The notes beneath the pieces are model-generated. The model ran no database searches, had not been told where the DNA came from, and was given only the letters and a program-made list of their open reading frames with translations. Shown here piece by piece: positions 16,722-23,960 of a stretch of 31,621 nt of DNA. Origin of the DNA: JACMOY01 sp046590855. GTDB lineage: Bacteria; Actinomycetota; Actinomycetes; Actinomycetales; Angustibacteraceae. The position numbers and the translations under genes are program-made. Within the stretch, counting starts at the first letter, position 1; each line of letters begins with the position of its first letter. Where the stretch lies: positions 1 through 31,621 of the forward strand of contig JBKJTJ010000119.1 of the NCBI GenBank assembly GCA_046590855.1, read 5' to 3'.

Positions 16722-17819
16722 TCAGAGCAGGTCGGTGCGCCCCGCCGCGCGCAGCGCGTCGACCACGCTCTTGACCTCTTGCGCCCGGGCCCGCGAGGTC
16801 ACGAGCACGGCGTCAGGAGTGTCGACCACGACGACGTCGTCCAGGCCCAGCACCGCCACCAGCCGCCCGGACGCCGGCACCACCAGTGCGCGCGCATCGG
16901 TGCACACCACCCGGCCCGCGTCGCCGAGCACCTGGACCCCGGACCCGTCGGCCGGCAGCAGCGTCGCGAGCGCGTCGAAGTCACCGATGTCGTCCCACCC
17001 GAAGCGCCCCGGCACGACGGCGACGCGTCCGGCGGCGGCTGCCGGCTCGGCGACGGCGTAGTCGATCGCGATCTTGGGCAGGGTGGACCAGACCTCACCC
17101 AGCACCTGCTCACGGGCGGGGCCGTCCCACGCGTCGGCGATGGTGGCCAGGCCGGCGGCGAGGTCGGGCTGGTGCTCGCCCAGCAGGTCGAGCAGGGTGC
17201 CGGCGCGCACCACGAACATGCCCGCGTTCCACAGGTGCTGACCGCCGGCGAGGTACGCCGCTGCCGTCGGCGCGTCGGGCTTCTCGACGAACTCGGTCAC
17301 CTGCAGCGCCGACGGCGCAGCGGGGACGTCGAGGGCGCCGTCCGCCCGCACGTACCCGAAGCCGGTGGCGGCGAAGGTCGGCGTGATGCCCACCGTGACC
17401 AGCCGTCCGGTGCGGGCCACGGCCACCGCCTCGGCCACGGCGGCTGCGAACACCTGCTGGTCGCCGATCACGTGGTCGGCGGCGAACGAGCCGATCACGG
17501 CGTCGGGGTCGCGGCGTGCCACGAGCGCAGCGGCCAGCCCGATGGCGGCGGTGGAGTCGCGCGGCGAGGGCTCGACGAGCAGGTCCTGCTCAGCCAGGCC
17601 GGGCAGCTGGCGGGCGACGGCAGCGGCGTGCGCGGTGCCGGTCACGACGAGGACGGCTTCGGCGAGCGGGGCCAGGCGCTGCCAGGTGCTCTGCAGCAGC
17701 GTGGAGCCCGTGCCGGTCAGGTCGTGCAGGAACTTGGGGTGGCCGGCCCGCGACAGCGGCCACAGCCGCGTGCCGGCACCGCCGGCGGGGACGACTGCGT
17801 AGAAGCCCGGGTTGCTCAC
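16722..17819 (-). CDS. manC: Mannose-1-phosphate guanylyltransferase
   Basis: Nucleotidyltransferase of 365 residues that makes GDP-mannose from mannose 1-phosphate and GTP. The N-terminal signature PAGGAGTRLWPLSRAGHPKF (residues 11-30) binds the nucleotide. SFAADHVIGD provides the metal Asp, followed by TGFGYVRA, VTEFVEKPDAPTA (active Lys) and HLWNAGMFVVRAG, then WSTLPKIAIDYAVAEP and GRFGWDDIGDFDAL. It ends shortly after the beta-helix-like tail, with no phosphomannose isomerase domain, the usual monofunctional actinobacterial form. Start is GTG 17817-17819; no ribosome site, but a TACAGT box lies 7 nt upstream. It is divergent from a GT4 glycosyltransferase, a likely consumer of its GDP-mannose. 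Confidence 0.93.
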   Translation of the reverse strand: MSNPGFYAVVPAGGAGTRLWPLSRAGHPKFLHDLTGTGSTLLQSTWQRLAPLAEAVLVVTGTAHAAAVARQLPGLAEQDLLVEPSPRDSTAAIGLAAALVARRDPDAVIGSFAADHVIGDQQVFAAAVAEAVAVARTGRLVTVGITPTFAATGFGYVRADGALDVPAAPSALQVTEFVEKPDAPTAAAYLAGGQHLWNAGMFVVRAGTLLDLLGEHQPDLAAGLATIADAWDGPAREQVLGEVWSTLPKIAIDYAVAEPAAAAGRVAVVPGRFGWDDIGDFDALATLLPADGSGVQVLGDAGRVVCTDARALVVPASGRLVAVLGLDDVVVVDTPDAVLVTSRARAQEVKSVVDALRAAGRTDLL

Positions 17820-17826
17820 CGCGGCG

Positions 17827-17832
17827 ACTGTA
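17827..17832 (-). promoter_or_regulatory. Candidate -10 box of a leaderless manC promoter
   Basis: TACAGT on the minus strand ends 7 nt before the GTG of manC, the same spacing as before the mutase gene. It lies in the 108-bp divergent gap 17820-17927. No matching box or ribosome site could be assigned for the glycosyltransferase on the other strand. Confidence 0.35.
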
Positions 17833-17927
17833 GCGGCCGCGGCGCGCCCCCGACCCGACCCGCGATCGTCATCTGCCGTCCACGGCGCGGCCCCCTCACG
17901 GACGCGTGCTGCTCCCATCGTGATGGC

Positions 17928-19049
17928 ATGCGGGTGGCCGTGGTCGCGGAGTCGTTCCTGCCCAGCGTCAACGGGGTGGCCGGCAGCGTGTGCCGCGTGC
18001 TCGACCACCTGCGCCAGCAGGGGCACGACGCCATGGTGATCTGCCCCGCGCCGGCGCCGCCGACGTACGCCGGGTTCCCGGTGCACGCGGTCGCCGGGTT
18101 CAGCTACCACCAGTTCGCGGTGGGGGTGCCAACCCCCGACCTGCGCCCCCGCCTCGCGGCGTTCGGGCCGGACGTCGTGCATGCCGCCTCGCCGTTCGTG
18201 CTCGGCGCCGCCGGCGTGTTCGCCGCCGCCCGGATCGGGGTGCCCTCGGTGGCGGTGTTCCAGACCGATGTCGCGCGCTTCGCCCGCACGCACGGCCTGG
18301 GCCTGGCCCACCGCGCCGCGTGGGGATGGATCCGGCGGGTGCACCTCGCGGCCGACCTGACCCTGGCCCCCTCGCGGACGGCGGTCGAGGACCTGGTCGC
18401 CCACGGCGTGCCCCGCGTGCGGCACTGGGGTCGCGGCGTCGACGACACGCTCTTCGACCCGGCCTGGCGCTCGGACCGCGGAGCGGTTGCCCTGCGCGCC
18501 GCGCTCGCCCCGCAGGGGCAGGTGCTCGTCGGCTACGTGGGTCGCCTCTCACCCGAGAAGCGGGTCGAGCGCCTGACCCGGCTCGCCGGCGTCCCCGGCT
18601 CGCGGCTCGTGGTCGTGGGTGACGGCCCGTCGACGGGGTCGGTGACCCGGGCCCTGCGGGACACGGACGCCGTCCTGCTGGGTCGCCGCGAGGGAGAGGA
18701 CCTGGCCCGTGCCTACGCCTGCCTCGACGTGTTCGTCCACACCGGCACGGACGAGACCTTCGGGCAGACGGTGCAGGAGGCCATGGCGTGCGGCCTGCCG
18801 GTGGTCGCCCCGGCCAGCGGCGGCCCGCTCGACCTGGTGCAGGACGGCGTCACCGGGCTGCTGCACCCACCCGACGGCAGCGGCGCCCGCGGGGCCGTCG
18901 AGCGGCTGGTGACCGACGCCGGGCTGCGCGCCCGCCTCGGCGCGGCCGGACGACGGCGGGTGGCCGGCCGCACGTGGCAGGCCCTGGGTGATGAGCTGCT
19001 CGCCCACTACGCGGACGCCGTCGCGTCCCGGGCCGGCGTCGCCGCCTGA
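17928..19049 (+). CDS. GT4 glycosyltransferase, probable GDP-mannose-dependent mannosyltransferase
   Basis: Retaining GT-B glycosyltransferase of 373 residues. The N-terminal half opens with MRVAVVAESFLPSVNGVAGS, the glycine-rich acceptor-binding start seen in MgtA/PimB-type mannosyltransferases. HAASPFVLGAAG and FQTDVARFARTHGL follow. The donor-binding half has VGYVGRLSPEKRVERL (Arg and Lys that contact the diphosphate), GDGPSTGSV, and the GT4 E-x7-E segment DETFGQTVQEAMACGLPVVA. MgtA and PimB relatives mannosylate glycolipids or phosphatidylinositol at the inner membrane face; the acceptor here cannot be fixed. Start is ATG 17928-17930, where homology begins; there is no clear ribosome site. 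It is divergent from manC, which fits GDP-mannose as donor. Two hairpins follow the stop. Confidence 0.85.
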   Translation: MRVAVVAESFLPSVNGVAGSVCRVLDHLRQQGHDAMVICPAPAPPTYAGFPVHAVAGFSYHQFAVGVPTPDLRPRLAAFGPDVVHAASPFVLGAAGVFAAARIGVPSVAVFQTDVARFARTHGLGLAHRAAWGWIRRVHLAADLTLAPSRTAVEDLVAHGVPRVRHWGRGVDDTLFDPAWRSDRGAVALRAALAPQGQVLVGYVGRLSPEKRVERLTRLAGVPGSRLVVVGDGPSTGSVTRALRDTDAVLLGRREGEDLARAYACLDVFVHTGTDETFGQTVQEAMACGLPVVAPASGGPLDLVQDGVTGLLHPPDGSGARGAVERLVTDAGLRARLGAAGRRRVAGRTWQALGDELLAHYADAVASRAGVAA

Positions 19050-19066
19050 GCCACCCGCCCCACCCT

Positions 19067-19087
19067 GGGTGCGATCCCGACGCACCC
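19067..19087 (+). terminator. Hairpin downstream of the glycosyltransferase gene
   Basis: GGGTGCG (19067-19073) pairs with CGCACCC (19081-19087) around a 7-nt loop, 17 nt past the stop codon. It is followed by a larger hairpin, and together they probably end the glycosyltransferase transcript before sdhCDAB. Confidence 0.4.
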
Positions 19088-19093
19088 CGGTTG

Positions 19094-19142
19094 TCGCGGG
19101 GGCACCCCACTCCACTAGGTACGTCGAAGGGGTCCCCCGCGA
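19094..19142 (+). terminator. Large hairpin between the glycosyltransferase gene and sdhC
   Basis: TCGCGGGGG (19094-19102) plus ACCCC pair with GGGG and CCCCCGCGA (129-142 of the same hundred), about 13-14 bp with one bulge and a loop of about 20 nt. The loop holds TAGGTA, a possible -10 box for sdh. So it may be a terminator or a regulatory site of the sdh promoter. The remaining gap to 19273 shows a second -10-like TACGAT (19230-19235) and the sdhC ribosome site. Confidence 0.4.
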
Positions 19143-19273
19143 TCACCCGGGGGCGGGGGCGGGGTCCACGGGGGTGAGGGATGGGTCACACGACCGCGCC
19201 GAGCATCGCGATGGGGGCGCGGACGTCCGTACGATGGACGCGACCCAGACGACGAGGCGAAGGGACGGCTCCA

Positions 19274-19648
19274 GTGCCCCAGGCACCAGCAGGCACGCTG
19301 TACCGCGGCCGTGAGGGCATGTGGTCATGGGTGGCCCACCGGGTGACCGGCATGCTGATCTTCGTCTTCCTGTTCGCCCACGTCCTGGACACCGCCCTGG
19401 TGCGGGTGTCCCCCGACGCCTACAACACCGTCATCAGCTCGTACAAGAACCCGATCGTCGGGCTCGGCGAGGCCGGGCTGGTCGCCGCGGTGATCTTCCA
19501 CGCGTTCAACGGGGTGCGCGTCATGCTGGTCGACTTCTGGTCGCAGGGCCCGCGCTACCAGCGCCAGATGCTGTGGGTCGTCGTCGGGCTGTGGGCGGTG
19601 CTGTTCGTGCCCTTCCTGGTCCGCCACCTGATGCACGTCTTCGCCTGA
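19274..19648 (+). CDS. sdhC: Succinate dehydrogenase cytochrome b556 subunit
   Basis: Membrane anchor of complex II, 124 residues, three transmembrane helices. MWSWVAHRVTGMLIFVFLF (about residues 17-35) contains the conserved His-Arg-x-Thr-Gly of SdhC at the quinone site. HVLDTALVRVS follows. The second helix has VIFHAFNGVRVMLVDF, whose His is the probable haem b ligand. The third helix is LWVVVGLWAVLFVPFLV. Start is GTG 19274-19276, with GAAGGGA (19259-19265) 8 nt upstream; in-frame codons further upstream would add unrelated residues. It is the first gene of sdhCDAB and carries electrons from SdhB to quinone together with SdhD. Confidence 0.93.
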   Translation: MPQAPAGTLYRGREGMWSWVAHRVTGMLIFVFLFAHVLDTALVRVSPDAYNTVISSYKNPIVGLGEAGLVAAVIFHAFNGVRVMLVDFWSQGPRYQRQMLWVVVGLWAVLFVPFLVRHLMHVFA

Positions 19649-19694
19649 GCACCAGCACACCGAGCAGCCTGAGCAGACCGAGCAGGGAGCGCAC

Positions 19695-20141
19695 ATGTCG
19701 ACCATCGAGGCCCCACGGACCCAGTTCCGTCGCAGCCGGGCCACCCGCAGCAACTACGAGCTGTGGTCGTGGGTCTTCATGCGCGGGTCGGGGCTGCTGC
19801 TGATCGCGCTCGTCTTCGGCCACCTGCTCGTCAACCTCGTGCTCGGTGAAGGCATCAAGCAGGTCGACTTCGCGTTCGTCGCCGGCAAGTGGGCCAGCCC
19901 GTTCTGGCAGACCTGGGACCTGATGATGCTGTGGCTGGCCGAGATCCACGGCGCCAACGGTGTCCGCACGATCATCAACGACTACGCCGAGAAGGACCGC
20001 ACGCGCCTCGCGCTCAAGACCCTGCTGTTCGCCAGCGCGGGCCTGATCCTGGTGCTCGGCACGCTCGTCATCTTCACCTTCGACCCGTGCCCGACCGGCG
20101 CGGCGACCGCAGACGTTCCCTCGTTCTGCCAGACGCGTTGA
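19695..20141 (+). CDS. sdhD: Succinate dehydrogenase membrane anchor subunit
   Basis: Second membrane anchor of complex II, 148 residues, with three hydrophobic helices: about 27-48 (VFMRGSGLLLIALVFGHLLV), 65-90 and 105-128. The segment EIHGANGVRTIINDY places a His and Asn-Gly-Val-Arg like those of SdhC and is the probable second haem-binding region. The polar N-terminus (PRTQFRRSRATRSNYE) and the Cys-containing C-terminal tail FDPCPTGAATADVPSFCQTR lie outside the membrane core. Start is ATG 19695-19697 with GGGAG about 6 nt upstream. It lies 46 bp after sdhC and 26 bp before sdhA, all one operon. Confidence 0.92.
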   Translation: MSTIEAPRTQFRRSRATRSNYELWSWVFMRGSGLLLIALVFGHLLVNLVLGEGIKQVDFAFVAGKWASPFWQTWDLMMLWLAEIHGANGVRTIINDYAEKDRTRLALKTLLFASAGLILVLGTLVIFTFDPCPTGAATADVPSFCQTR

Positions 20142-20167
20142 CCCGCAACGGAAAGGTCGGCTGACCC

Positions 20168-21925
20168 ATGCAGACTCACACCTACGACGTCGTGATCGTC
20201 GGTGCCGGCGGCGCCGGCATGCGCGCGGCCCTGGAGTCCGGGCAGCGCGCGCGGACGGCGGTGCTGACCAAGCTCTACCCGACGCGCTCGCACACCGGCG
20301 CGGCGCAGGGCGGCATGTGCGCGGCCCTCGCCAACGTCGAGGAGGACAACTGGGAGTGGCACACCTTCGACACCGTCAAGGGTGGTGACTACCTGGTCGA
20401 CCAGGACGCGGCCGAGGTGATGTGCCGCGAGGCCATCGACGCGGTGCTCGACCTCGAGAAGATGGGCCTGCCGTTCAACCGCACGCCCGAGGGCAAGATC
20501 GACCAGCGCCGCTTCGGTGGGCACACGCGCAACCACGGCGAGGCCGCCGTCCGTCGCTCGTGCTTCGCCGCCGACCGCACCGGCCACATGATCCTGCAGA
20601 CGCTCTACCAGAACTGCGTCAAGCACGAGGTCGAGTTCTTCAACGAGTTCTACGTGCTCGACCTGCTGACGGGCGAGCACGAGGGCGAGCAGCGCACCGC
20701 CGGTGTCGTCGCCTACGAGCTGGCCACCGGTGAGCTGCACGTGTTCCGCGCCAAGTCGGTCGTGCTCGCCACCGGTGGCGCCGGCAAGGTCTACAAGACC
20801 ACGTCCAACGCCCACACCCTCACCGGTGACGGCATGGGGATCGCCTACCGCAGCGGCCTGCCGCTGGAGGACATGGAGTTCTTCCAGTTCCACCCGACCG
20901 GCCTGGCCGGCCTCGGGATCCTGCTGTCCGAGGCCGCTCGCGGCGAGGGTGCGATCCTGCGCAACAGCGAGGGCGAGCGCTTCATGGAGCGTTACGCCCC
21001 CACGATCAAGGACCTCGCGCCGCGCGACATCGTGGCCCGGTCGATGGCCAACGAGGTGCGCGAGGGCCGCGGCTGCGGGCCGAACAAGGACTACGTCCTG
21101 CTCGACCTGACCCACCTCGAGCCAGCGCACATCGACGCCAAGCTGCCGGACATCACCGAGTTCGCGCGCACCTACCTGGGTGTCGAGCCCTACACCGAGC
21201 CGGTGCCGGTCTACCCGACGGCGCACTACGCGATGGGCGGGGTGCCCACCAACATCGACGCCGAGGTGCTGCGCAACAACACCGACGTCGTCCCTGGCCT
21301 GTACGCCGCGGGCGAGGTCGCCTGCGTGTCGGTGCACGGCTCCAACCGGCTCGGCACGAACTCGCTGCTGGACATCAACGTGTTCGGCAAGCGGGCCGGA
21401 GTCGCCGCGGCGACCTTCGCCCAGACCGCTCCCCTGGTCGAGCTGCCCGAGGCCCCTGAGGCCGCGACGGTCTCGCTGCTCGAGGGCATGCGCAGCCGCA
21501 CGGACGGCGAGCGCGTGGCCCCGGTGCGCAAGGCCCTGCAGGAGTCGATGGACCGCAACGCCCAGGTGTTCCGCACCGAGGCCTCGCTCAAGCAGGCGCT
21601 GACCGACATCCAGGGTCTGCAGGAGCGCTACCGCAACGTCTCGGTGCAGGACAAGGGGATGCGGTACAACACCGACCTGCTCGAGGCCGTCGAGCTGGGC
21701 TTCCTGCTCGACCTCGCCGAGGTCATCGTCGTGGGCGCGCTCGAGCGCAAGGAGTCGCGCGGCGGTCACTTCCGGGAGGACTACGCGCACCGCGACGACG
21801 TGAACTACATGCGGCACACGATGGCCTACCGCGTCCCCACCGACGACGGCCGGCCGGCCGGGGTGCGCCTGGACTACAAGCCTGTCGTGCAGACCCGGTA
21901 CGAGCCGATGGAGCGCAAGTACTGA
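20168..21925 (+). CDS. sdhA: Succinate dehydrogenase flavoprotein subunit
   Basis: Catalytic FAD subunit of complex II, 585 residues, oxidises succinate to fumarate. FAD fold VVIVGAGGAGMRAAL (residues 8-22); TRSHTGAAQGGM carries H42, to which FAD is covalently attached. Substrate and active-site segments are RRFGGHTRNHGEAAVRR, FFQFHPTGL, LLSEAARGEGAILRN with the catalytic Arg region, and SVHGSNRLGTNSLLDI. The C-terminal helical domain ends with GHFREDYAHRDDVNYMRH and VRLDYKPVVQTRYEPMERKY. Full length for the family. A purine-rich ribosome site (GGAAAGG) lies about 12 nt before the ATG. The stop shares one base with the sdhB start (TGATG), which implies coupled translation. Confidence 0.97.
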   Translation: MQTHTYDVVIVGAGGAGMRAALESGQRARTAVLTKLYPTRSHTGAAQGGMCAALANVEEDNWEWHTFDTVKGGDYLVDQDAAEVMCREAIDAVLDLEKMGLPFNRTPEGKIDQRRFGGHTRNHGEAAVRRSCFAADRTGHMILQTLYQNCVKHEVEFFNEFYVLDLLTGEHEGEQRTAGVVAYELATGELHVFRAKSVVLATGGAGKVYKTTSNAHTLTGDGMGIAYRSGLPLEDMEFFQFHPTGLAGLGILLSEAARGEGAILRNSEGERFMERYAPTIKDLAPRDIVARSMANEVREGRGCGPNKDYVLLDLTHLEPAHIDAKLPDITEFARTYLGVEPYTEPVPVYPTAHYAMGGVPTNIDAEVLRNNTDVVPGLYAAGEVACVSVHGSNRLGTNSLLDINVFGKRAGVAAATFAQTAPLVELPEAPEAATVSLLEGMRSRTDGERVAPVRKALQESMDRNAQVFRTEASLKQALTDIQGLQERYRNVSVQDKGMRYNTDLLEAVELGFLLDLAEVIVVGALERKESRGGHFREDYAHRDDVNYMRHTMAYRVPTDDGRPAGVRLDYKPVVQTRYEPMERKY

Positions 21926-22734
21926 TGAGCCTGGACACCCCCGTCGAGCTCGCCGCCGACATCGAGGCCAAGGCCCGGGCCCGCGCCAAGGAGCAGCACG
22001 GCAAGCCCGAGGCCGGTGCGGTGCCGAGCTTCGACGTCACCCTGCGGATCCGCCGGTACAACCCCGAGGTCGACAGCGAGCCGCACTGGGAGGACTACCG
22101 GGTCACGGTCTACGGCACCGACCGGGTGCTGGACGCGCTGCACACGGTCAAGTACGAGCAGGACGGCACCCTGACCTTCCGCCGCTCGTGCGCCCACGGC
22201 GTGTGCGGCTCGGACGCGGTGCGAATCAACGGCAAGAACCGGCTGGCGTGCAAGACGTTGGTGAAGGACCTCAACCCCGACAAACCCATCACGATCGAGC
22301 CGATCAAGGGACTGCCGGTCGAGAAGGACCTCGTCGTCGACATGGAGCCGTTCTTCCAGTCCTACCGCGAGGTCATGCCCTTCCTGATCACCAAGGGCAA
22401 CCAGCCGTCGCGCGAGCGCCTGCAGTCTCAGGAGCAGCGTGAGCGGTACGACGACACGACCAAGTGCATCCTGTGCGCGGCGTGTACGTCGTCATGTCCC
22501 GTGTTCTGGACCGATGGCCAGTACTTTGGGCCAGCAGCCATCGTCAACGCGCACCGGTTCATCTTCGACAGCCGCGACGAGGGCTCGGACATCCGGCTCG
22601 AGATCCTGAACGACAAGGAGGGCGTGTGGCGGTGCCGCACCACCTTCAACTGCAGCGAGGCGTGCCCCCGGGGCATCGAGGTGACCAAGGCCATCCAAGA
22701 GGTGAAGCGGGCGCTGCTCACCCGCAAGGCCTGA
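21925..22734 (+). CDS. sdhB: Succinate dehydrogenase iron-sulfur subunit
   Basis: Electron-transfer subunit of complex II, 269 residues. The [2Fe-2S] site is SCAHGVCGSDA (C89, C94, with D97 in the third ligand position as in E. coli) plus C109 in NRLAC. The [4Fe-4S] and [3Fe-4S] sites are CILCAACTSSCPVF and RTTFNCSEACPRGI. It passes electrons from SdhA FAD to the quinone site of SdhCD. It has an N-terminal extension of about 35 polar residues (AADIEAKARARAKEQHG) compared with the shortest homologues. Start is ATG 21925-21927, overlapping the sdhA stop by one base. Its stop codon lies inside CTGA, which also appears to start the carboxypeptidase gene. Confidence 0.97.
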   Translation: MSLDTPVELAADIEAKARARAKEQHGKPEAGAVPSFDVTLRIRRYNPEVDSEPHWEDYRVTVYGTDRVLDALHTVKYEQDGTLTFRRSCAHGVCGSDAVRINGKNRLACKTLVKDLNPDKPITIEPIKGLPVEKDLVVDMEPFFQSYREVMPFLITKGNQPSRERLQSQEQRERYDDTTKCILCAACTSSCPVFWTDGQYFGPAAIVNAHRFIFDSRDEGSDIRLEILNDKEGVWRCRTTFNCSEACPRGIEVTKAIQEVKRALLTRKA

Positions 22735-23960
22735 GCCCGTTCCGGCGCGGGGCGGCGGCGTCCCTGCTGCTGGCCCTGCTGATGTCGGCTGCGACGGTCG
22801 GGCCTGCGGCTGCCACCACCACCCCGCCCACCCCCGTCGGGGGCGAGCGCCTCACCGGCGGCGCCCCCACGTACGACGTGCCGGCCGGCGTGCCGGCACC
22901 ACCTCAGCTGGCGGCGGCGTCCTACGTGCTCGCCGACGCGACGACCGGCGAGGTGCTGGTCGCCCAGAACCCGCACGGTAGGACGCTGCCGGCCAGCACG
23001 CTCAAGACGCTCACGGCGCTGACCGTCATCCCGCTGCTGTCGCCCGCCGAGCACTACACCGCGGTGCCGCAGGACCTGGTCGAGGGCACCAAGGTCGGGA
23101 TGAGCCCGGGCTCGAGCTACTCGGTGCAGCAGCTGCTGCAGGGGATGCTGCTCTCGTCCGGCAACGACGCGGCGACCGGGCTGGCCCGCGCGGCCGGAGG
23201 CGCCGGCGGGGTCGAGCAGACCGTGGCTGCCATGCAGCAGAACGCGATCCGCCTCGGCGCTCTCGACACGGTGGTGAAGGACCCCAGCGGGTTGGACGCG
23301 CCCGGCCAGGTGACGAGCTCGTACGACCTGGCCCTGATCGCCCGCGCGGCGCTGCGGCTGCCCGCGTTCGACGCGCTGGTGGCGACCAAGCGGGTGCGGT
23401 TCCCGGGCAAGGCCGAGGTCGGCAAGGTCCGCCGGTCCTACGAGATCCAGAACCACAACTCGCTGCTGTTCAACTACCCCGGGGCGATCGGGGTCAAGAA
23501 CGGCTACACCGTCGCGGCCCGCTGGACGATCGTCGGGGCAGCTACCCGCGGCGGCCGCACCTACGTCGTCACGGCCCTGGCCCGGGCCGACCGCAGCTGG
23601 CGACCCACCGCGGCGCTGCTGGACTGGGCGTTCGCCCACGGCGCGCAGGCCCGGCCGATCGGCCGCCTCGTCGAGCCGGGCGAGGTGCAGCCCACCGCTG
23701 CCGTCTCGGGAGACACCACCGAGGGCGGGGTCGCCGTCGAGCCGTCGGTGCCGGTGACGGTGGGCGGCGCGATCAGCCCGCGCTCGGCGTCCGCCGTGGC
23801 GCGTGCAGTGCCCGGCACCCAGTGGGCCCGCTGGATCGGCGCCGGCGGGCTTGCCTCGGCCTCGCTCGTGGTCGGGCTGCTGGCCCTCAGCGCCCGCGCA
23901 CGGCAGCGACAGCTGCGTGCAGCCCGCGTCGCGCGGTCCGCACGCCCAGCGCGGCGCTGA
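22731..23960 (+). CDS. D-alanyl-D-alanine carboxypeptidase (S11), probable CTG start
   Basis: Penicillin-binding protein 5-type carboxypeptidase, about 409 residues, trims peptidoglycan stem peptides outside the cell. A signal peptide (PFRRGAAASLLLALLM to GPAAA) precedes the catalytic domain. Motif 1 is PASTLKTL (Ser nucleophile, Lys base), motif 2 SSGNDA and motif 3 VKNGYT, i.e. KNG instead of KTG, as I recall from other actinobacterial members. A C-terminal helix (IGAGGLASASLVVGLLAL) and a basic tail anchor it. The signal peptide has no in-frame ATG, GTG or TTG just before it: the only coupled option is CTG 22731-22733 overlapping the sdhB stop as CTGA. The ATG inside the signal (about 22779) would destroy it, and the GTG about 33 codons earlier lies within sdhB. 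The 3' end overlaps the convergent YihY gene by 74 bp. Confidence 0.8.
   Translation: MSPFRRGAAASLLLALLMSAATVGPAAATTTPPTPVGGERLTGGAPTYDVPAGVPAPPQLAAASYVLADATTGEVLVAQNPHGRTLPASTLKTLTALTVIPLLSPAEHYTAVPQDLVEGTKVGMSPGSSYSVQQLLQGMLLSSGNDAATGLARAAGGAGGVEQTVAAMQQNAIRLGALDTVVKDPSGLDAPGQVTSSYDLALIARAALRLPAFDALVATKRVRFPGKAEVGKVRRSYEIQNHNSLLFNYPGAIGVKNGYTVAARWTIVGAATRGGRTYVVTALARADRSWRPTAALLDWAFAHGAQARPIGRLVEPGEVQPTAAVSGDTTEGGVAVEPSVPVTVGGAISPRSASAVARAVPGTQWARWIGAGGLASASLVVGLLALSARARQRQLRAARVARSARPARR

Noticed and set aside
16689..17927. Upstream extension of the glycosyltransferase frame by over 400 codons
   Set aside because: It covers manC in antisense and has shadow composition; family homology begins at the ATG at 17928.
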